Positions 42,813 through 51,495 of a DNA stretch of 64,000 bases are shown here, in pieces. Position numbers and translations under genes: made by a program. The notes under the pieces were generated by a model. The model worked only from the letters and a program-made list of their open reading frames with translations. It was not told the DNA's origin and made no database searches. This DNA is from Mycobacterium avium subsp. avium (GTDB lineage: Bacteria; Actinomycetota; Actinomycetes; Mycobacteriales; Mycobacteriaceae), in assembly GCF_009741445.1 (NCBI RefSeq), contig NZ_CP046507.1, positions 4,650,001-4,714,000 of the forward strand. The letters are read 5' to 3'. Each line of letters opens with the position of its first letter. Position 1 is the stretch's first letter.

Positions 42813-44324
42813 TCATCCGAGACGAACGAGATCGGCGCCTCGTTCGGCGATTGCGTAGACCGTTGCGGCGGTGTTGTTCGATGGGAGCGAGGGCATCACC
42901 GAAGCGTCTATTACGCGAAGGTTATCGATGCCGTGCAGACGTAATTGATTGTCCACGACCGACTCCGGCCCAGTACCCATCGCGCACGTGCCAACCGGGT
43001 GAAAGTAGGACGCGACGGACCGCTGAATGTACGAGCGCAGCGCCGCGTCGTCGACGGCGTCGTCGCCGGGTGCGAGTTCCTCGGCCCTCCATGGATCGAG
43101 CGCCTGCGACATCCCGATTTTGCGGCCGATCCGCAGGCCCTCGATCATGAGGCCCATGTCGCGATCGTCGCTGAGGTAGTTCGGGTCGATGGCGGGCGGC
43201 TCCTGGATGGTGGGGCCCGAAAGTCCGACGCGCCCGCGGCTGACTGGCTGCATGACGGAGACTCCCAGCACGTATCCATCGGCTCCGCCGAGGCCCGGAA
43301 CGTCCGCGGAGTCGACGCCGAAGATCTGGATCTCCGGTGGTCCGCCGGTTGCGTGGCGCCGGATGAGCCCGAGCAGCTCCCCGTGGTTGTACCGGCCGGC
43401 CGGCACGGGACGCGCGGCGCGATAGACCAGCGGAACGATCGGATGATCCTGCAGGTTCGCACCGACCCCAGGCAACTCCAGGGCGACGTCGACCCGGAAG
43501 GACCGGAGATGGTTCGGCGGCCCGATTCCGGAAGCCAGCAGCAGATGCGGCGACCCGATTGCGCCCGCGCACAAGATGATCTCCCGGGCCGCCGCCGTCA
43601 CCTGCCGGCCCTCGGCGGTGGTGTACTCGACGCCGGTGCAGCGACTCCCGCGGATGCGAAGCCGGTGAACCGTTGCGCCAGAGTGAAATTCAAGGTTGGG
43701 CCGATCAAGCGCCGGCAGCAGGTAGGCGTCTGCCGCGCTCTGCCGCTTCCCATCGACGATGTTGAGATCGGTGAAGCCGAAGCCCACCTCAAGGCCGCCG
43801 CTGATGTCTGCGGCTCGCGGGTAGCCCTGCTGTATTGCGGCGCAAAGACATGCGACCAGTACCGGGTTGGGGTGGGCTGCCGGAGCCACCGCCATCGGAC
43901 CGTCCTGTCCGCGCAGGGACGGGTCCTTGCCGCACATCGATTCACTGCGCTTGAAGTAGGGGAGCAATTCGTCGAAACTCCACCCCGCCGCGCCGTTGTC
44001 ACGCCAGCGTGAGTAGCTGTCGCGATGTCCCCGGGCGAACACCATCGCATTGATGGTCGACGATCCTCCGATGCCGCGACCTCGCGCAAAGGGAACGGCT
44101 CGGCCGATTGCCGTTTGCACTGTGGTCACGTCTCCCCAGCTAGCCTCGCCCTGCAGCAGAGTCGGCCAGGCCGGTGGCGTGATGCTCGCACGGGGAGGAC
44201 GGGCGCTGCCAGTCTCCAGTAAAAGCACACGCAACGTGCTGTCTTCTGTCAGCCGGGCAGCGACCACGGACCCGGCGGTGCCCGCGCCGACAACGACGAC
44301 GTCATGTAACTCGCGCTGTGACAA
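42813..44324 (-). CDS. GMC-family FAD oxidoreductase
   Basis: 503 residues. The N-terminal FAD-binding fold is VVVVGAGTAGSVVAARL; GMC signature 1 is GRGIGGSSTINAMVFARGH; signature 2 is GAIGSPHLLLASGIGPP. The C-terminus has the catalytic His in FHPVGTCAMG and Asn/His in LPSNNTAATVYAI. It oxidises an alcohol (choline dehydrogenase-like or similar). Its partner regulators are the downstream LysR and the GlxA-type gene. It reads in the same direction as both. Start ATG at 44322-44324. It lies in the accessory block; substrate unknown. Confidence 0.88.
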   Translation of the reverse strand: MSQRELHDVVVVGAGTAGSVVAARLTEDSTLRVLLLETGSARPPRASITPPAWPTLLQGEASWGDVTTVQTAIGRAVPFARGRGIGGSSTINAMVFARGHRDSYSRWRDNGAAGWSFDELLPYFKRSESMCGKDPSLRGQDGPMAVAPAAHPNPVLVACLCAAIQQGYPRAADISGGLEVGFGFTDLNIVDGKRQSAADAYLLPALDRPNLEFHSGATVHRLRIRGSRCTGVEYTTAEGRQVTAAAREIILCAGAIGSPHLLLASGIGPPNHLRSFRVDVALELPGVGANLQDHPIVPLVYRAARPVPAGRYNHGELLGLIRRHATGGPPEIQIFGVDSADVPGLGGADGYVLGVSVMQPVSRGRVGLSGPTIQEPPAIDPNYLSDDRDMGLMIEGLRIGRKIGMSQALDPWRAEELAPGDDAVDDAALRSYIQRSVASYFHPVGTCAMGTGPESVVDNQLRLHGIDNLRVIDASVMPSLPSNNTAATVYAIAERGADLVRLG

Positions 44325-44611
44325 TGCATTCCCCTCGAGGAGTAGATATGACGCCGCTCCCGTAGCAGCCGTTGGTGGAAGCCTCTGATCATCGGAAAAG
44401 TTGGGGCGGCGGGCTGATCACGGGGACGCCGCCCCCCGCCACATGCGTACGACACTAACGTGCATCCGGCAGCGGCCATAAGTGCTTCTGTGATATGGGG
44501 CTATGCGGTAAGCGCATCACACGGATCGGCGCAACGGCCGCACCGCATTTCGGTGCCGGGCTCGGCCCCACGCGGCGGTGCGGAGCTGGTGCGACCACAG
44601 CTGCTGCAGCG

Positions 44612-45595
44612 TCATCCGCGTGCCGCAGTCCGGAACCGGTCCCGGTAGGCCTTCGGTGAGAGACCGAGGTGTTCGGCGAACACCCGGCGCAGCGTCTCGG
44701 CGCTTCCGAAGCCGGCCAGTCGGGCGCTCTCGGCGACGCTGCGGCCAGCGTCGAGGGCGGCGCGGGCGGCGTCGATTCGAACCATCTCGACGTAGCGCGC
44801 CGGGGTGGTCCCCAATTCGGACTGAAACAACCTCGTCAGCTGACGTGTACTCAAAGACGCACGCGCCGAAAGGCTTTTCACGCTGTGGTCGGCTGCCGGG
44901 TCGGCCGAGATCGCCGCCGTGACCTTACGCAACGGAGACTGCGGCGGGGGTTCGGCCTCGACCAACGCCGAAAATTGCGACTGCCCGCCCGCGCGCTTGA
45001 GGTATACCACCAACCATCGGGCAACGGCGCGAACCAACTCAGTGCCGTAATCCATTTCGACCAACGCCAACGCCAGGTCGATGCCTGACGATATCCCGGC
45101 CGAGGTGAACACATCGCCGTCACAGACGAACAGCGCGTCCGGTTCGACGGTGATTTCCGGGAAGGCTCGGGCGAACAACCGCACGTCATGCCAGTGCGTG
45201 GTGGCACGCCTGCCGTCCAGCAGGCCGGCCTGCCCCAGGATGAACGAGCCCGTGCAAATCGAGGCGAGTCGCCTGGTGCGGTCCGCCACCGACTTGACCG
45301 CCTCGACGAGCTCGGGATCAATCGGCCGCCGGGGCAGGTTGTCGCTGCCGGCGACCAGAACGGTGTCGGCCGACTTGATCGACGACACCGCGTCCGTGAC
45401 GCCCAGCCGGGTTCCGATCGAGGTGGTGACGTCGCGGCCGTCCACCGACGCGATCTTGAGCAGGTAGTCGGCGCCGAATCGGTTGGCCTCGGCGAAGACC
45501 TCACCCGCTCCCGCGACGTCGAGCATCGTCACATCGTCGAAGACGACGATCACCACGACGCGCGGGGTTGCACTGCTGTCGGCCACGAATCTCAT
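44612..45595 (-). CDS. GlxA-type AraC-family regulator with DJ-1/PfpI-like domain
   Basis: 327 residues. The N-terminal DJ-1/PfpI-like domain (VVVIVVFDDVTMLDVAGAGE through LASICTGSFILGQAGLLDG and ATTHWHDVRLF) has the nucleophile Cys in ICTGS. The C-terminal AraC HTH includes SLSTRQLTRLFQSELGTTPARYVEMVRIDAARAAL and ESARLAGFGSAETLRRVFAEHLGLSPKAYRDRF. It should activate or repress nearby genes in response to a small ligand. The ATG at 45595 gives the domain directly; an upstream ATG at 45670 is unneeded. It diverges from the SDR/hydrolase pair (113 bases). Confidence 0.88.
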   Translation of the reverse strand: MRFVADSSATPRVVVIVVFDDVTMLDVAGAGEVFAEANRFGADYLLKIASVDGRDVTTSIGTRLGVTDAVSSIKSADTVLVAGSDNLPRRPIDPELVEAVKSVADRTRRLASICTGSFILGQAGLLDGRRATTHWHDVRLFARAFPEITVEPDALFVCDGDVFTSAGISSGIDLALALVEMDYGTELVRAVARWLVVYLKRAGGQSQFSALVEAEPPPQSPLRKVTAAISADPAADHSVKSLSARASLSTRQLTRLFQSELGTTPARYVEMVRIDAARAALDAGRSVAESARLAGFGSAETLRRVFAEHLGLSPKAYRDRFRTAARG

Positions 45596-45708
45596 TGTGT
45601 CGCTTTTTATGGGAAATCTGTCGGATCGGCCAGGCCCGAAGTTCCGGCCCTCGCGCGACACTGTCCGCACAGGCTCGGCGGCCGGCCGACGGGTGAGGGG
45701 GACGGGGA

Positions 45709-46575
45709 ATGCCGAAGACGTGGTTCATCACCGGCAGCTCGCGCGGGCTCGGCCGCGCCCTGACGACCGCGGTGCTTGACCGTGGTGACCAGGTCGTCGC
45801 GACCGCCCGTCGCCCCGCACAGCTCGATGAACTCGTCGACCGGTACGGTCCCCGGATCCGGGCTTGTGAGCTCGACGTCACCGATCGAGCTGCCGCGCGG
45901 CGTGCCATCGCGGCCGCCGTCACGGCGTTCGGCCGGATCGACGTCGTGGTGAACAACGCCGGTTACGCCAATTCCGCACCCGTGGAGGAGGTTTCCGACG
46001 ACGATTTCCGCGCGCAGGTGGAAACTAACTTCTTCGGTGTCGTGAACGTCACGAAAGCCGCGCTCTCCGTGCTGCACCGGCAACGGGCCGGCCACATCGT
46101 GCAGATCTCCTCGGTTGGCGGCCGCGTTGGTGGATCCCCGGGCATCGCCGCGTACCAGGCGTCCAAGTTCGCCGTCGCAGGGTTCTCGGAGGCACTCGCC
46201 GCGGAGGTAGCTCCGCTCGGTATCAAGGTGACGATCGCCGAACCGGGGGCCTTGCGCACGGAATGGGCCGGCTCGTCGATGGCCGTCGCGACCGTCTCGC
46301 CGGACTACGAAAGCACCGTCGGTGCGATGAACCGCCGCCGCGCTGGTTTCAACCGCAACGCTCCGGGCGATCCCGCCCGCGCCGCGCACGCGATCATCGA
46401 GGTGGTTATGGCCGACGATCCGCCACTGCGGCTGCTACTCGGCTCCGATGCGCTCAGTGCCGCGCTGGCCAAGTCACATCAGCAGATTGCCGAGGCGAAC
46501 CGGTGGGCGGAGTTGAGTAAATCCGTAGACTATCCGCCCGTCGCCACCCCACACCGAGCTGCGCGCAGTCGATGA
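45709..46575 (+). CDS. Short-chain dehydrogenase/reductase
   Basis: 288 residues of the classical SDR type. The dinucleotide motif is TGSSRGLGRALTTA, then VNNAG, and the catalytic Ser-Tyr-Lys are visible as IVQISSVGGRVG, AAYQASKFAVAGFSE. The PG following is EPGALRTEWAG. NADP is suggested by the basic ARRP after strand 2. It reduces or oxidises a carbonyl/alcohol of unknown identity. It overlaps the next hydrolase gene by four bases (ATGA), so they form one unit, divergent from the GlxA-type regulator. Confidence 0.9.
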   Translation: MPKTWFITGSSRGLGRALTTAVLDRGDQVVATARRPAQLDELVDRYGPRIRACELDVTDRAAARRAIAAAVTAFGRIDVVVNNAGYANSAPVEEVSDDDFRAQVETNFFGVVNVTKAALSVLHRQRAGHIVQISSVGGRVGGSPGIAAYQASKFAVAGFSEALAAEVAPLGIKVTIAEPGALRTEWAGSSMAVATVSPDYESTVGAMNRRRAGFNRNAPGDPARAAHAIIEVVMADDPPLRLLLGSDALSAALAKSHQQIAEANRWAELSKSVDYPPVATPHRAARSR

Positions 46576-47426
46576 CGCCGAACCTTGCGAAGCGTGTGCT
46601 CCGCGGAATGACCACGGCAACCGTGGTCTCCCCCGACGGCACCGTCATCGGCTATGAATCCGTCGGCGCCGGACCGCCTTTGCTGCTGGTGCACGGCAGC
46701 ACGGGCACGCGGGCCCGCTGGCGCCCGGTGACGCCGGTGCTGGCGCGGCGCTACACGGTGCACGCGATGGACCGCCGCGGCCGGGGACTCAGCACGGCCG
46801 AGGCCGAACCCTACAGCTTGGGCCGGGAGGCCGAGGACGTCGCGGCCGTTGCCGAGGCCGTCGGCGGCGACGTCTACGTCGTCGGGCATTCCTACGGGGC
46901 GTTGGCGGTCCTGGACGCCGCCCCGATCACACGCGCCTTCCGGCGGATCGTGCTCTACGAGCCGCCCATACCCTCGCTCGGCCTCGACGTCGGCTCGCCT
47001 GGGGGCTGGGCACGGATCACGGCGCTGTCCGACCCACGCGACATCCTCGAAGCGTTCTACCGCGAAACCCTGCAGCTACCCGAGTCGGCCATCAAAGACC
47101 TTGCCAACCGCGAGTTTCCGTACCTCGCGGGGTCGATCCGGCATACCGCCGGCCGGGAACTCGCGCAGACCCGCGCCTTCCGCTTAACGGAGCGGCATGC
47201 GAACATCACCACACCGGTCCGCATGTTGCTCGGCACCGAGAGCCCCGCGTATTTGCGGGCGGCCACCGCGGTCCTCGCCGCGATGATCCCGGGCGCCACG
47301 ATCGTCGCCCTGCACGGACAGGGGCACCAGGCGATCGACTACGACCCGGATCAGTTCGTCCGGGCGGTGCTGGAATTCGACTCCGAGGAGGTCGACTCCG
47401 GCGGTGTCGGGGCGGTCACCGCCTAG
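46572..47426 (+). CDS. Alpha/beta hydrolase
   Basis: 284 residues. The nucleophile elbow is VVGHSYGALAVLDA (Ser), preceded by LLLVHGSTGTRARW and DRRGRGLST. The C-terminal catalytic His lies in GQGHQAIDY. This is a typical small-molecule esterase/hydrolase fold; substrate unknown. It begins in an ATGA overlap with the SDR gene, so the two enzymes probably act in one pathway. The frame also has an ATG at 46608 (MTTATVV). Its stop overlaps the convergent molybdopterin gene by 11 bases. Confidence 0.87.
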   Translation: MTPNLAKRVLRGMTTATVVSPDGTVIGYESVGAGPPLLLVHGSTGTRARWRPVTPVLARRYTVHAMDRRGRGLSTAEAEPYSLGREAEDVAAVAEAVGGDVYVVGHSYGALAVLDAAPITRAFRRIVLYEPPIPSLGLDVGSPGGWARITALSDPRDILEAFYRETLQLPESAIKDLANREFPYLAGSIRHTAGRELAQTRAFRLTERHANITTPVRMLLGTESPAYLRAATAVLAAMIPGATIVALHGQGHQAIDYDPDQFVRAVLEFDSEEVDSGGVGAVTA

Positions 47427-49653
47427 CGTCTGCCAAAGCCTCGATCCGCGCCGGGACGTGCTTGTGCCACGGTGTGCCGGCGTAGGGGTCGCGCCACTGC
47501 GTGGAGGTCAGCGCGTTCGGCGCCACCCCGGGAACGACGGTGCGCCCGTCGTCGCCGACGTAGTCCAGCCCAAAACCGTTGGGCAATGCGGCATGACCGG
47601 CCAGCATGGTCTCGCTGATCTCGACGGTGGCCTCGGCGCTGCCCGCCGCGGTGCTGATCCGGGCGCGGCACCCGTCGGCCAGCCCGAGGGCCTGGGCGTC
47701 TTCGACGCTGACCCGCAGCGCGCCCTCGGCATCGCGTTTGCGCCAGGACGGGTCGCGGAAGATGTCGTTGGCGGTATAGGCGCGCCGCTCCCCCACCGAC
47801 AGCACGATCGGGAACTCTTCGGTGGTCAGCCGCGGCGGGCCGCTCGACAGCTTCGCCAATTCTTGCAGCATCGCCGGGATTTCGAGCGCGATCTTGTGGT
47901 CGGGATGGCCGATCAGGGTGAAGTCGTCCGCGTAGTCGTGCACGGTGAACGTCACCCCCGACGGGTTGTCCAGGATGGCGTCGAACAGCGCGTTGCCGTC
48001 GGCGTGACCGGCGCGGCGCACCGCCTCCGGATAGGTCAGCGCGGTCTTTTGGGCCAGGCCCCACAGCGCGGCGGCGCCACGCAGTCCGTCCGGCAGGGTG
48101 GGCCCCAGCGTTTCGTACAGCACAAACGGAAGTAGCTGCGCCACAGTCGGATTGGTGGACACAGCGGTCAGGAACGCTTCGGTGTAGGCGTGCCGGCCGC
48201 GCCGCGCGGCGTCGTGCAGCGGCCGCAGATCCGCCTCCGTCACCACCCCGAGCGCCCGCACCAGCCGGGCCCAGATCTCGGGTTCGGGCAGCGTGCCCGG
48301 CAGCGGCGTCAGCAGCGGGCGGCGCAGCTGAAAGGTGTTGCGCGGGAACTCCAGGTTGAAGAAGGTGGCCTCGGGCTTCTCGAACTGGGAGGCGGCCGGC
48401 AGCACATAGTGCGCCAGCCGGGCCGTCTCGGTCATCGCCACGTCGATGACCACCATCAGTTCCAGCGACGCGAAGGCCTCCCGGCACGCCGCCGAATTGG
48501 CCAGCGAGTGTGCGGGATTGCTGCTCTCCACGATCATGGCCCGGAACCGGTCCGGGTGGTCGGTCAGGATCTCCTCGGGCACCACGTTCGACGGCACCAG
48601 GCCGGAGATGATGGGCGCGCCGGTCACCGGGGTGCGCCCGGAGAACTGGCCGAATAGCGGCGCGAACGACGAATGCAGATGCTGGCCACCGCGTTTCGCG
48701 AAGTTCCCGGTCAGGATCCACAGCAGCTTGTTCAGGTAGGAGCACAGCGTGCTGTTGGGCGCCTGCTGCACGCCGAGATCCTCGAACACCGCCACGCTGT
48801 CCGCGGTGCCGATGCGCCGCGCTGCGGTGCGCAGCAGCTCCTCGTCCACCCCGCAGTGCGCCGCGTACTCGGACACCGCCACGTCACGCAACGCATGGCG
48901 GACGGCGTCGGCGCCGCGCACGTGCTCGGCGAGAAAGGCTTCGTCGCAAAGGTTTTCCTGGACGAGGACCGCGGCCAGCGCGGCCAGGCACCACGCGTCG
49001 GTGCCGGGACGCACCCGCAGGTGGAAGTCGGCCATCTTGGCGGTGTCGGTGACGACGGGATCGATGACGATCATCGACCGCGCCGGATCCTTCGCGATCT
49101 CGTTGAGCACCACCCGGGCGCGCGGAAAGCTCTGCGACATCCACGGATTCTTCCCGACGAACACCGCGACCTCGGCGTGCTCGAACTCGCCGCGGGTGTG
49201 ACCGCCGTACAGCTGGCCGTCGATCCAGGACTCCCCGGTTTTCTCCTGCGCCAACGCATTCGACCGGTAGCGCGAGCCCAGCGCCTTCAGGAAGGCGCCG
49301 CTGTAGGCCCCGCCCAGATGGTTGCCCTGCCCGCCGCCGCCGTAGTAGAAGATCTTGTCGCCGCCGTAGCTGTCGCGAATGCGCTTGAACCCCTCGGCGA
49401 TCTCGACGATCGCGGTGTCCCAGTCGATCTCCTCGTAGCTGCCGTCGGGGCGGCGGCGCAGCGGCGAGGTCAACCGGGCGCGGCTGTTCTGGTAGTGGTC
49501 CAGCCGCAGCGCCTTGTTGCAGGTGTAGCCCTGCGAGGCGGGGTGCGCCTTGTCGCCGCGGATGCGGGCCAGCCGGCGGTCTTCCACTTGGACGACGATG
49601 CCGCAGTTGCATTCACAGAGGATGCAGGCGCTGGGTTGCCATTCACCGGTCAT
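47416..49653 (-). CDS. Molybdopterin-dependent oxidoreductase (DMSO-reductase family)
   Basis: 745 residues, counterpart of Rv0197. The N-terminal [4Fe-4S] motif is CILCECNCGIV followed by YTCNKALRLDHYQ (Cys at the fourth position). Mo-bisMGD motifs follow (YYGGGGQGNHLGG, VLVVD-like stretches such as MIVIDPVVTDTAKMADFHLRVRPGTDAW), and the C-terminus is the MGD-binding beta-barrel (LPNGFGLDYVGD and similar). No Cys or selenocysteine at the usual formate-dehydrogenase Mo ligand is obvious, so the substrate is unclear. The ATG at 49653 is used (MTGEWQPSAC); TetR gene overlaps by 11 bases upstream. Confidence 0.85.
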   Translation of the reverse strand: MTGEWQPSACILCECNCGIVVQVEDRRLARIRGDKAHPASQGYTCNKALRLDHYQNSRARLTSPLRRRPDGSYEEIDWDTAIVEIAEGFKRIRDSYGGDKIFYYGGGGQGNHLGGAYSGAFLKALGSRYRSNALAQEKTGESWIDGQLYGGHTRGEFEHAEVAVFVGKNPWMSQSFPRARVVLNEIAKDPARSMIVIDPVVTDTAKMADFHLRVRPGTDAWCLAALAAVLVQENLCDEAFLAEHVRGADAVRHALRDVAVSEYAAHCGVDEELLRTAARRIGTADSVAVFEDLGVQQAPNSTLCSYLNKLLWILTGNFAKRGGQHLHSSFAPLFGQFSGRTPVTGAPIISGLVPSNVVPEEILTDHPDRFRAMIVESSNPAHSLANSAACREAFASLELMVVIDVAMTETARLAHYVLPAASQFEKPEATFFNLEFPRNTFQLRRPLLTPLPGTLPEPEIWARLVRALGVVTEADLRPLHDAARRGRHAYTEAFLTAVSTNPTVAQLLPFVLYETLGPTLPDGLRGAAALWGLAQKTALTYPEAVRRAGHADGNALFDAILDNPSGVTFTVHDYADDFTLIGHPDHKIALEIPAMLQELAKLSSGPPRLTTEEFPIVLSVGERRAYTANDIFRDPSWRKRDAEGALRVSVEDAQALGLADGCRARISTAAGSAEATVEISETMLAGHAALPNGFGLDYVGDDGRTVVPGVAPNALTSTQWRDPYAGTPWHKHVPARIEALADARR

Positions 49654-50248
49654 GTCGGGATTTCCTTCCTGCGGCGGTTTCGCCGGCAAGTTCTGCGGCC
49701 AGCAGGTCGCGCAGTTGGCGGTGCACGACGTCCAGGGGTGCCGGGTCGCGGCGCGCCCGGGCCAGCACGATCGCGCCCTCCAGCGCGCTGGTGGCCAGCA
49801 CCGCCAGCTCGGCGGCGCGGCGCCGTCGTATGCCGTCGGCGATGAAGCGCTGCGCGATCAGGTCGGTCCAGCGGTCGAAGGCCGCGGCGGCACGCTCGAT
49901 CACCGGCCGCTCGGCGTCGGATTGTTCACCCGCTTCCACGGCGACCGCTACCACCGGGCAGCCGGCGCGAAAGTCGCTGTCGCGCAGCTGTTCCCGATAG
50001 GTGTCGATCAAGGTGTCCAGCAGCCGGGCGCCGCTCTCGGCCCCGGCGATCACGGCGGCGACGTACTCGCCAGCGAAATCGACTGCCTCACAAAGCAATT
50101 GGGTGCGGCCACCAGGAAAGTAGTGGTAGGCCGATCCGCGCGGCGCGCCGCTGTGCTCGAGCACGTCGGAGATCGCGGTGGCGTGCGCCCCGCGCTCCCT
50201 GATCAGCAGCGCGGCCGAGACCACCATCTTTTCGCGCGGACTGCGCAT
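49643..50248 (-). CDS. TetR family regulator (LmrA/YxaF-like)
   Basis: 201 residues, counterpart of Rv0196. HTH region SAALLIRERGAHATAISDVLEHSGAPRGSAYHYFPGGRTQLL; ligand domain with AGCPVVAVAVEAGEQ. It is upstream of and overlaps the molybdopterin oxidoreductase gene, so it most likely represses this unit and itself. A palindrome ATGTAT-N6-ATACAT lies 19 bases upstream of the start (see feature). It is a paralogue-type match to the TetR at 4751-5392, with the same GAPRGSxYxYFPxGR signature. Confidence 0.88.
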   Translation of the reverse strand: MRSPREKMVVSAALLIRERGAHATAISDVLEHSGAPRGSAYHYFPGGRTQLLCEAVDFAGEYVAAVIAGAESGARLLDTLIDTYREQLRDSDFRAGCPVVAVAVEAGEQSDAERPVIERAAAAFDRWTDLIAQRFIADGIRRRRAAELAVLATSALEGAIVLARARRDPAPLDVVHRQLRDLLAAELAGETAAGRKSRHDR

Positions 50249-50267
50249 CGTCGCTCCTCGGGCCGGA

Positions 50268-50287
50268 TATGTATGATGCTATACATA
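50268..50287. promoter_or_regulatory. Palindromic operator candidate upstream of TetR gene
   Basis: Seven-base arms TATGTAT and ATACATA flank GATGCT at 50268-50287. It lies 19 bases upstream of the TetR start and overlaps A/T-rich promoter sequence. TetR proteins bind such palindromes as dimers; autoregulation is inferred. Confidence 0.55.
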
Positions 50288-50305
50288 ATCGCGGGCGCCG
50301 CGAAA

Positions 50306-50325
50306 GCCCCAGCGCCTGCTGGGGC
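50306..50325. terminator. GC hairpin after L,D-transpeptidase gene
   Basis: Perfect eight-base arms GCCCCAGC and GCTGGGGC with a four-base loop (GCCT) at 50306-50325. On the minus strand it follows the transpeptidase stop (50358) and is followed by TTTCG. It should end transcription of the transpeptidase gene before the TetR promoter. Confidence 0.55.
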
Positions 50326-50357
50326 AATCCGGAGCTAGCCCGCCGGGCGGTCCAGAG

Positions 50358-51377
50358 CTAGTTCATCCAGTCGGCGGAGCCGTCGTTCTTCTTGTAGTCG
50401 CCGCCGCTGGAGTTCTTCACGATGATCGGGTCACCCGGACCGAAGTTGTCGAAGAACCACTTGGCGTTGGCGGGGCTGATGTTGATGCAGCCGTGGCTGA
50501 CGTCGCGCTTGCCCTGGTCGTCCACCGACCACGGCGCGCTGTGCACGTAGTCGCCGACGTTGTCGAACCGGACCGCGTCCTCCACGGTCACCTTGTACCC
50601 GTAGGTCGAGTTCACCGGGACGCCGTAGGTCGACGAGTCCATCACCACCGACGCCTTCTTGTCCTGCACGTAGTAGGTGCCGTTGGGGGTCTGGTGGTTG
50701 CCGGCCGTCATGCCCATCGACATCGGGAACGTCTTCTCCACGGTCCCGTTGCGGGTGACGGTCAGCTGATGGGTGGCGTCGTCGGCGGTGGCCACCAGCG
50801 TGTCCCCGGTCTGGAAGTTGGTCACCGTCCCGCCGGCGTCCACGGTGACCGCGGTGTGGGCGGGCCAGAAGCTCAGCGGGCGCCAGCGCAGCTGGGTCGG
50901 GGTCATCCAGTAGAACTTGCCCGGCACCGGCGGCACCGACGAGACGTGCACGGCGCTGATCGCGGCGCCGGCGTCGTCGACCCGGCCCGGGAAGTTGATG
51001 ATGATCGGCTGCGCCACGCCCACCGTCGAGCCGGTCTTGGGCACGAACGTGGGCGGGCCGAACGGCGGCGTGCCGGTGAACGGGGTGGGGTCCTGTCCGG
51101 CGGCCGGGGCGGCGGCCGGTTGCGCGGCGGGGGGCAGCCACGGCGCCGGCGGGGCGGCCGGCGGCGGTGGTGCCAGCGGGTCCGGCGGGGGCGGCGGCGC
51201 CAGCGGATCCGGCGGAGCCGGCGGGCCGGGCGGGGCTGCCACCGCGCCCGGATCGGCGGGAGCCGGGTCCGGGTCGGCCAGCGCGGGACCGGCGCTGAGC
51301 ACCAGCGCCAAGCCGACGACCGACACCACGGCGGCGTTCAGAGCGGCGAAGAGCGTTCCCCTCGTCCAGCCCGACAT
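50358..51377 (-). CDS. L,D-transpeptidase (YkuD), LdtMt4-type
   Basis: 339 residues, counterpart of Rv0192. It has an N-terminal signal peptide (ALNAAVVSVVGLALVLSAGPALA), a Pro/Ala-rich low-complexity region at about 35-85 with (P)PDPLAPPPP units, an immunoglobulin-like part, and the YkuD domain with the catalytic Cys near residue 297 in SHGCINISPANAKWF. It cross-links peptidoglycan stem peptides 3-3 in the periplasm. Start is decided by ribosome site: GGAGG lies seven bases before the ATG at 51375-51377 (MSGWTRGTLF); upstream ATGs at 51407 and 51395 lack one at that distance. Confidence 0.88.
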   Translation of the reverse strand: MSGWTRGTLFAALNAAVVSVVGLALVLSAGPALADPDPAPADPGAVAAPPGPPAPPDPLAPPPPPDPLAPPPPAAPPAPWLPPAAQPAAAPAAGQDPTPFTGTPPFGPPTFVPKTGSTVGVAQPIIINFPGRVDDAGAAISAVHVSSVPPVPGKFYWMTPTQLRWRPLSFWPAHTAVTVDAGGTVTNFQTGDTLVATADDATHQLTVTRNGTVEKTFPMSMGMTAGNHQTPNGTYYVQDKKASVVMDSSTYGVPVNSTYGYKVTVEDAVRFDNVGDYVHSAPWSVDDQGKRDVSHGCINISPANAKWFFDNFGPGDPIIVKNSSGGDYKKNDGSADWMN

Positions 51378-51495
51378 AGGCATACCTCCACTCATGTTCT
51401 CGACCACAGTGTCGCATAGCAGGCTTGCCAGCTACCGTCGCCGACGGCCGCGCCCGCCCCGGAAAGGGCCGTGATTACCGCGTCGAGCAGGGCGG

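Noticed and set aside
44489..44520. TGTGAT ... ATCACA inverted repeat as a CRP site
   Set aside because: The half-sites are 20 bases apart, whereas CRP sites have a 6-base spacer.
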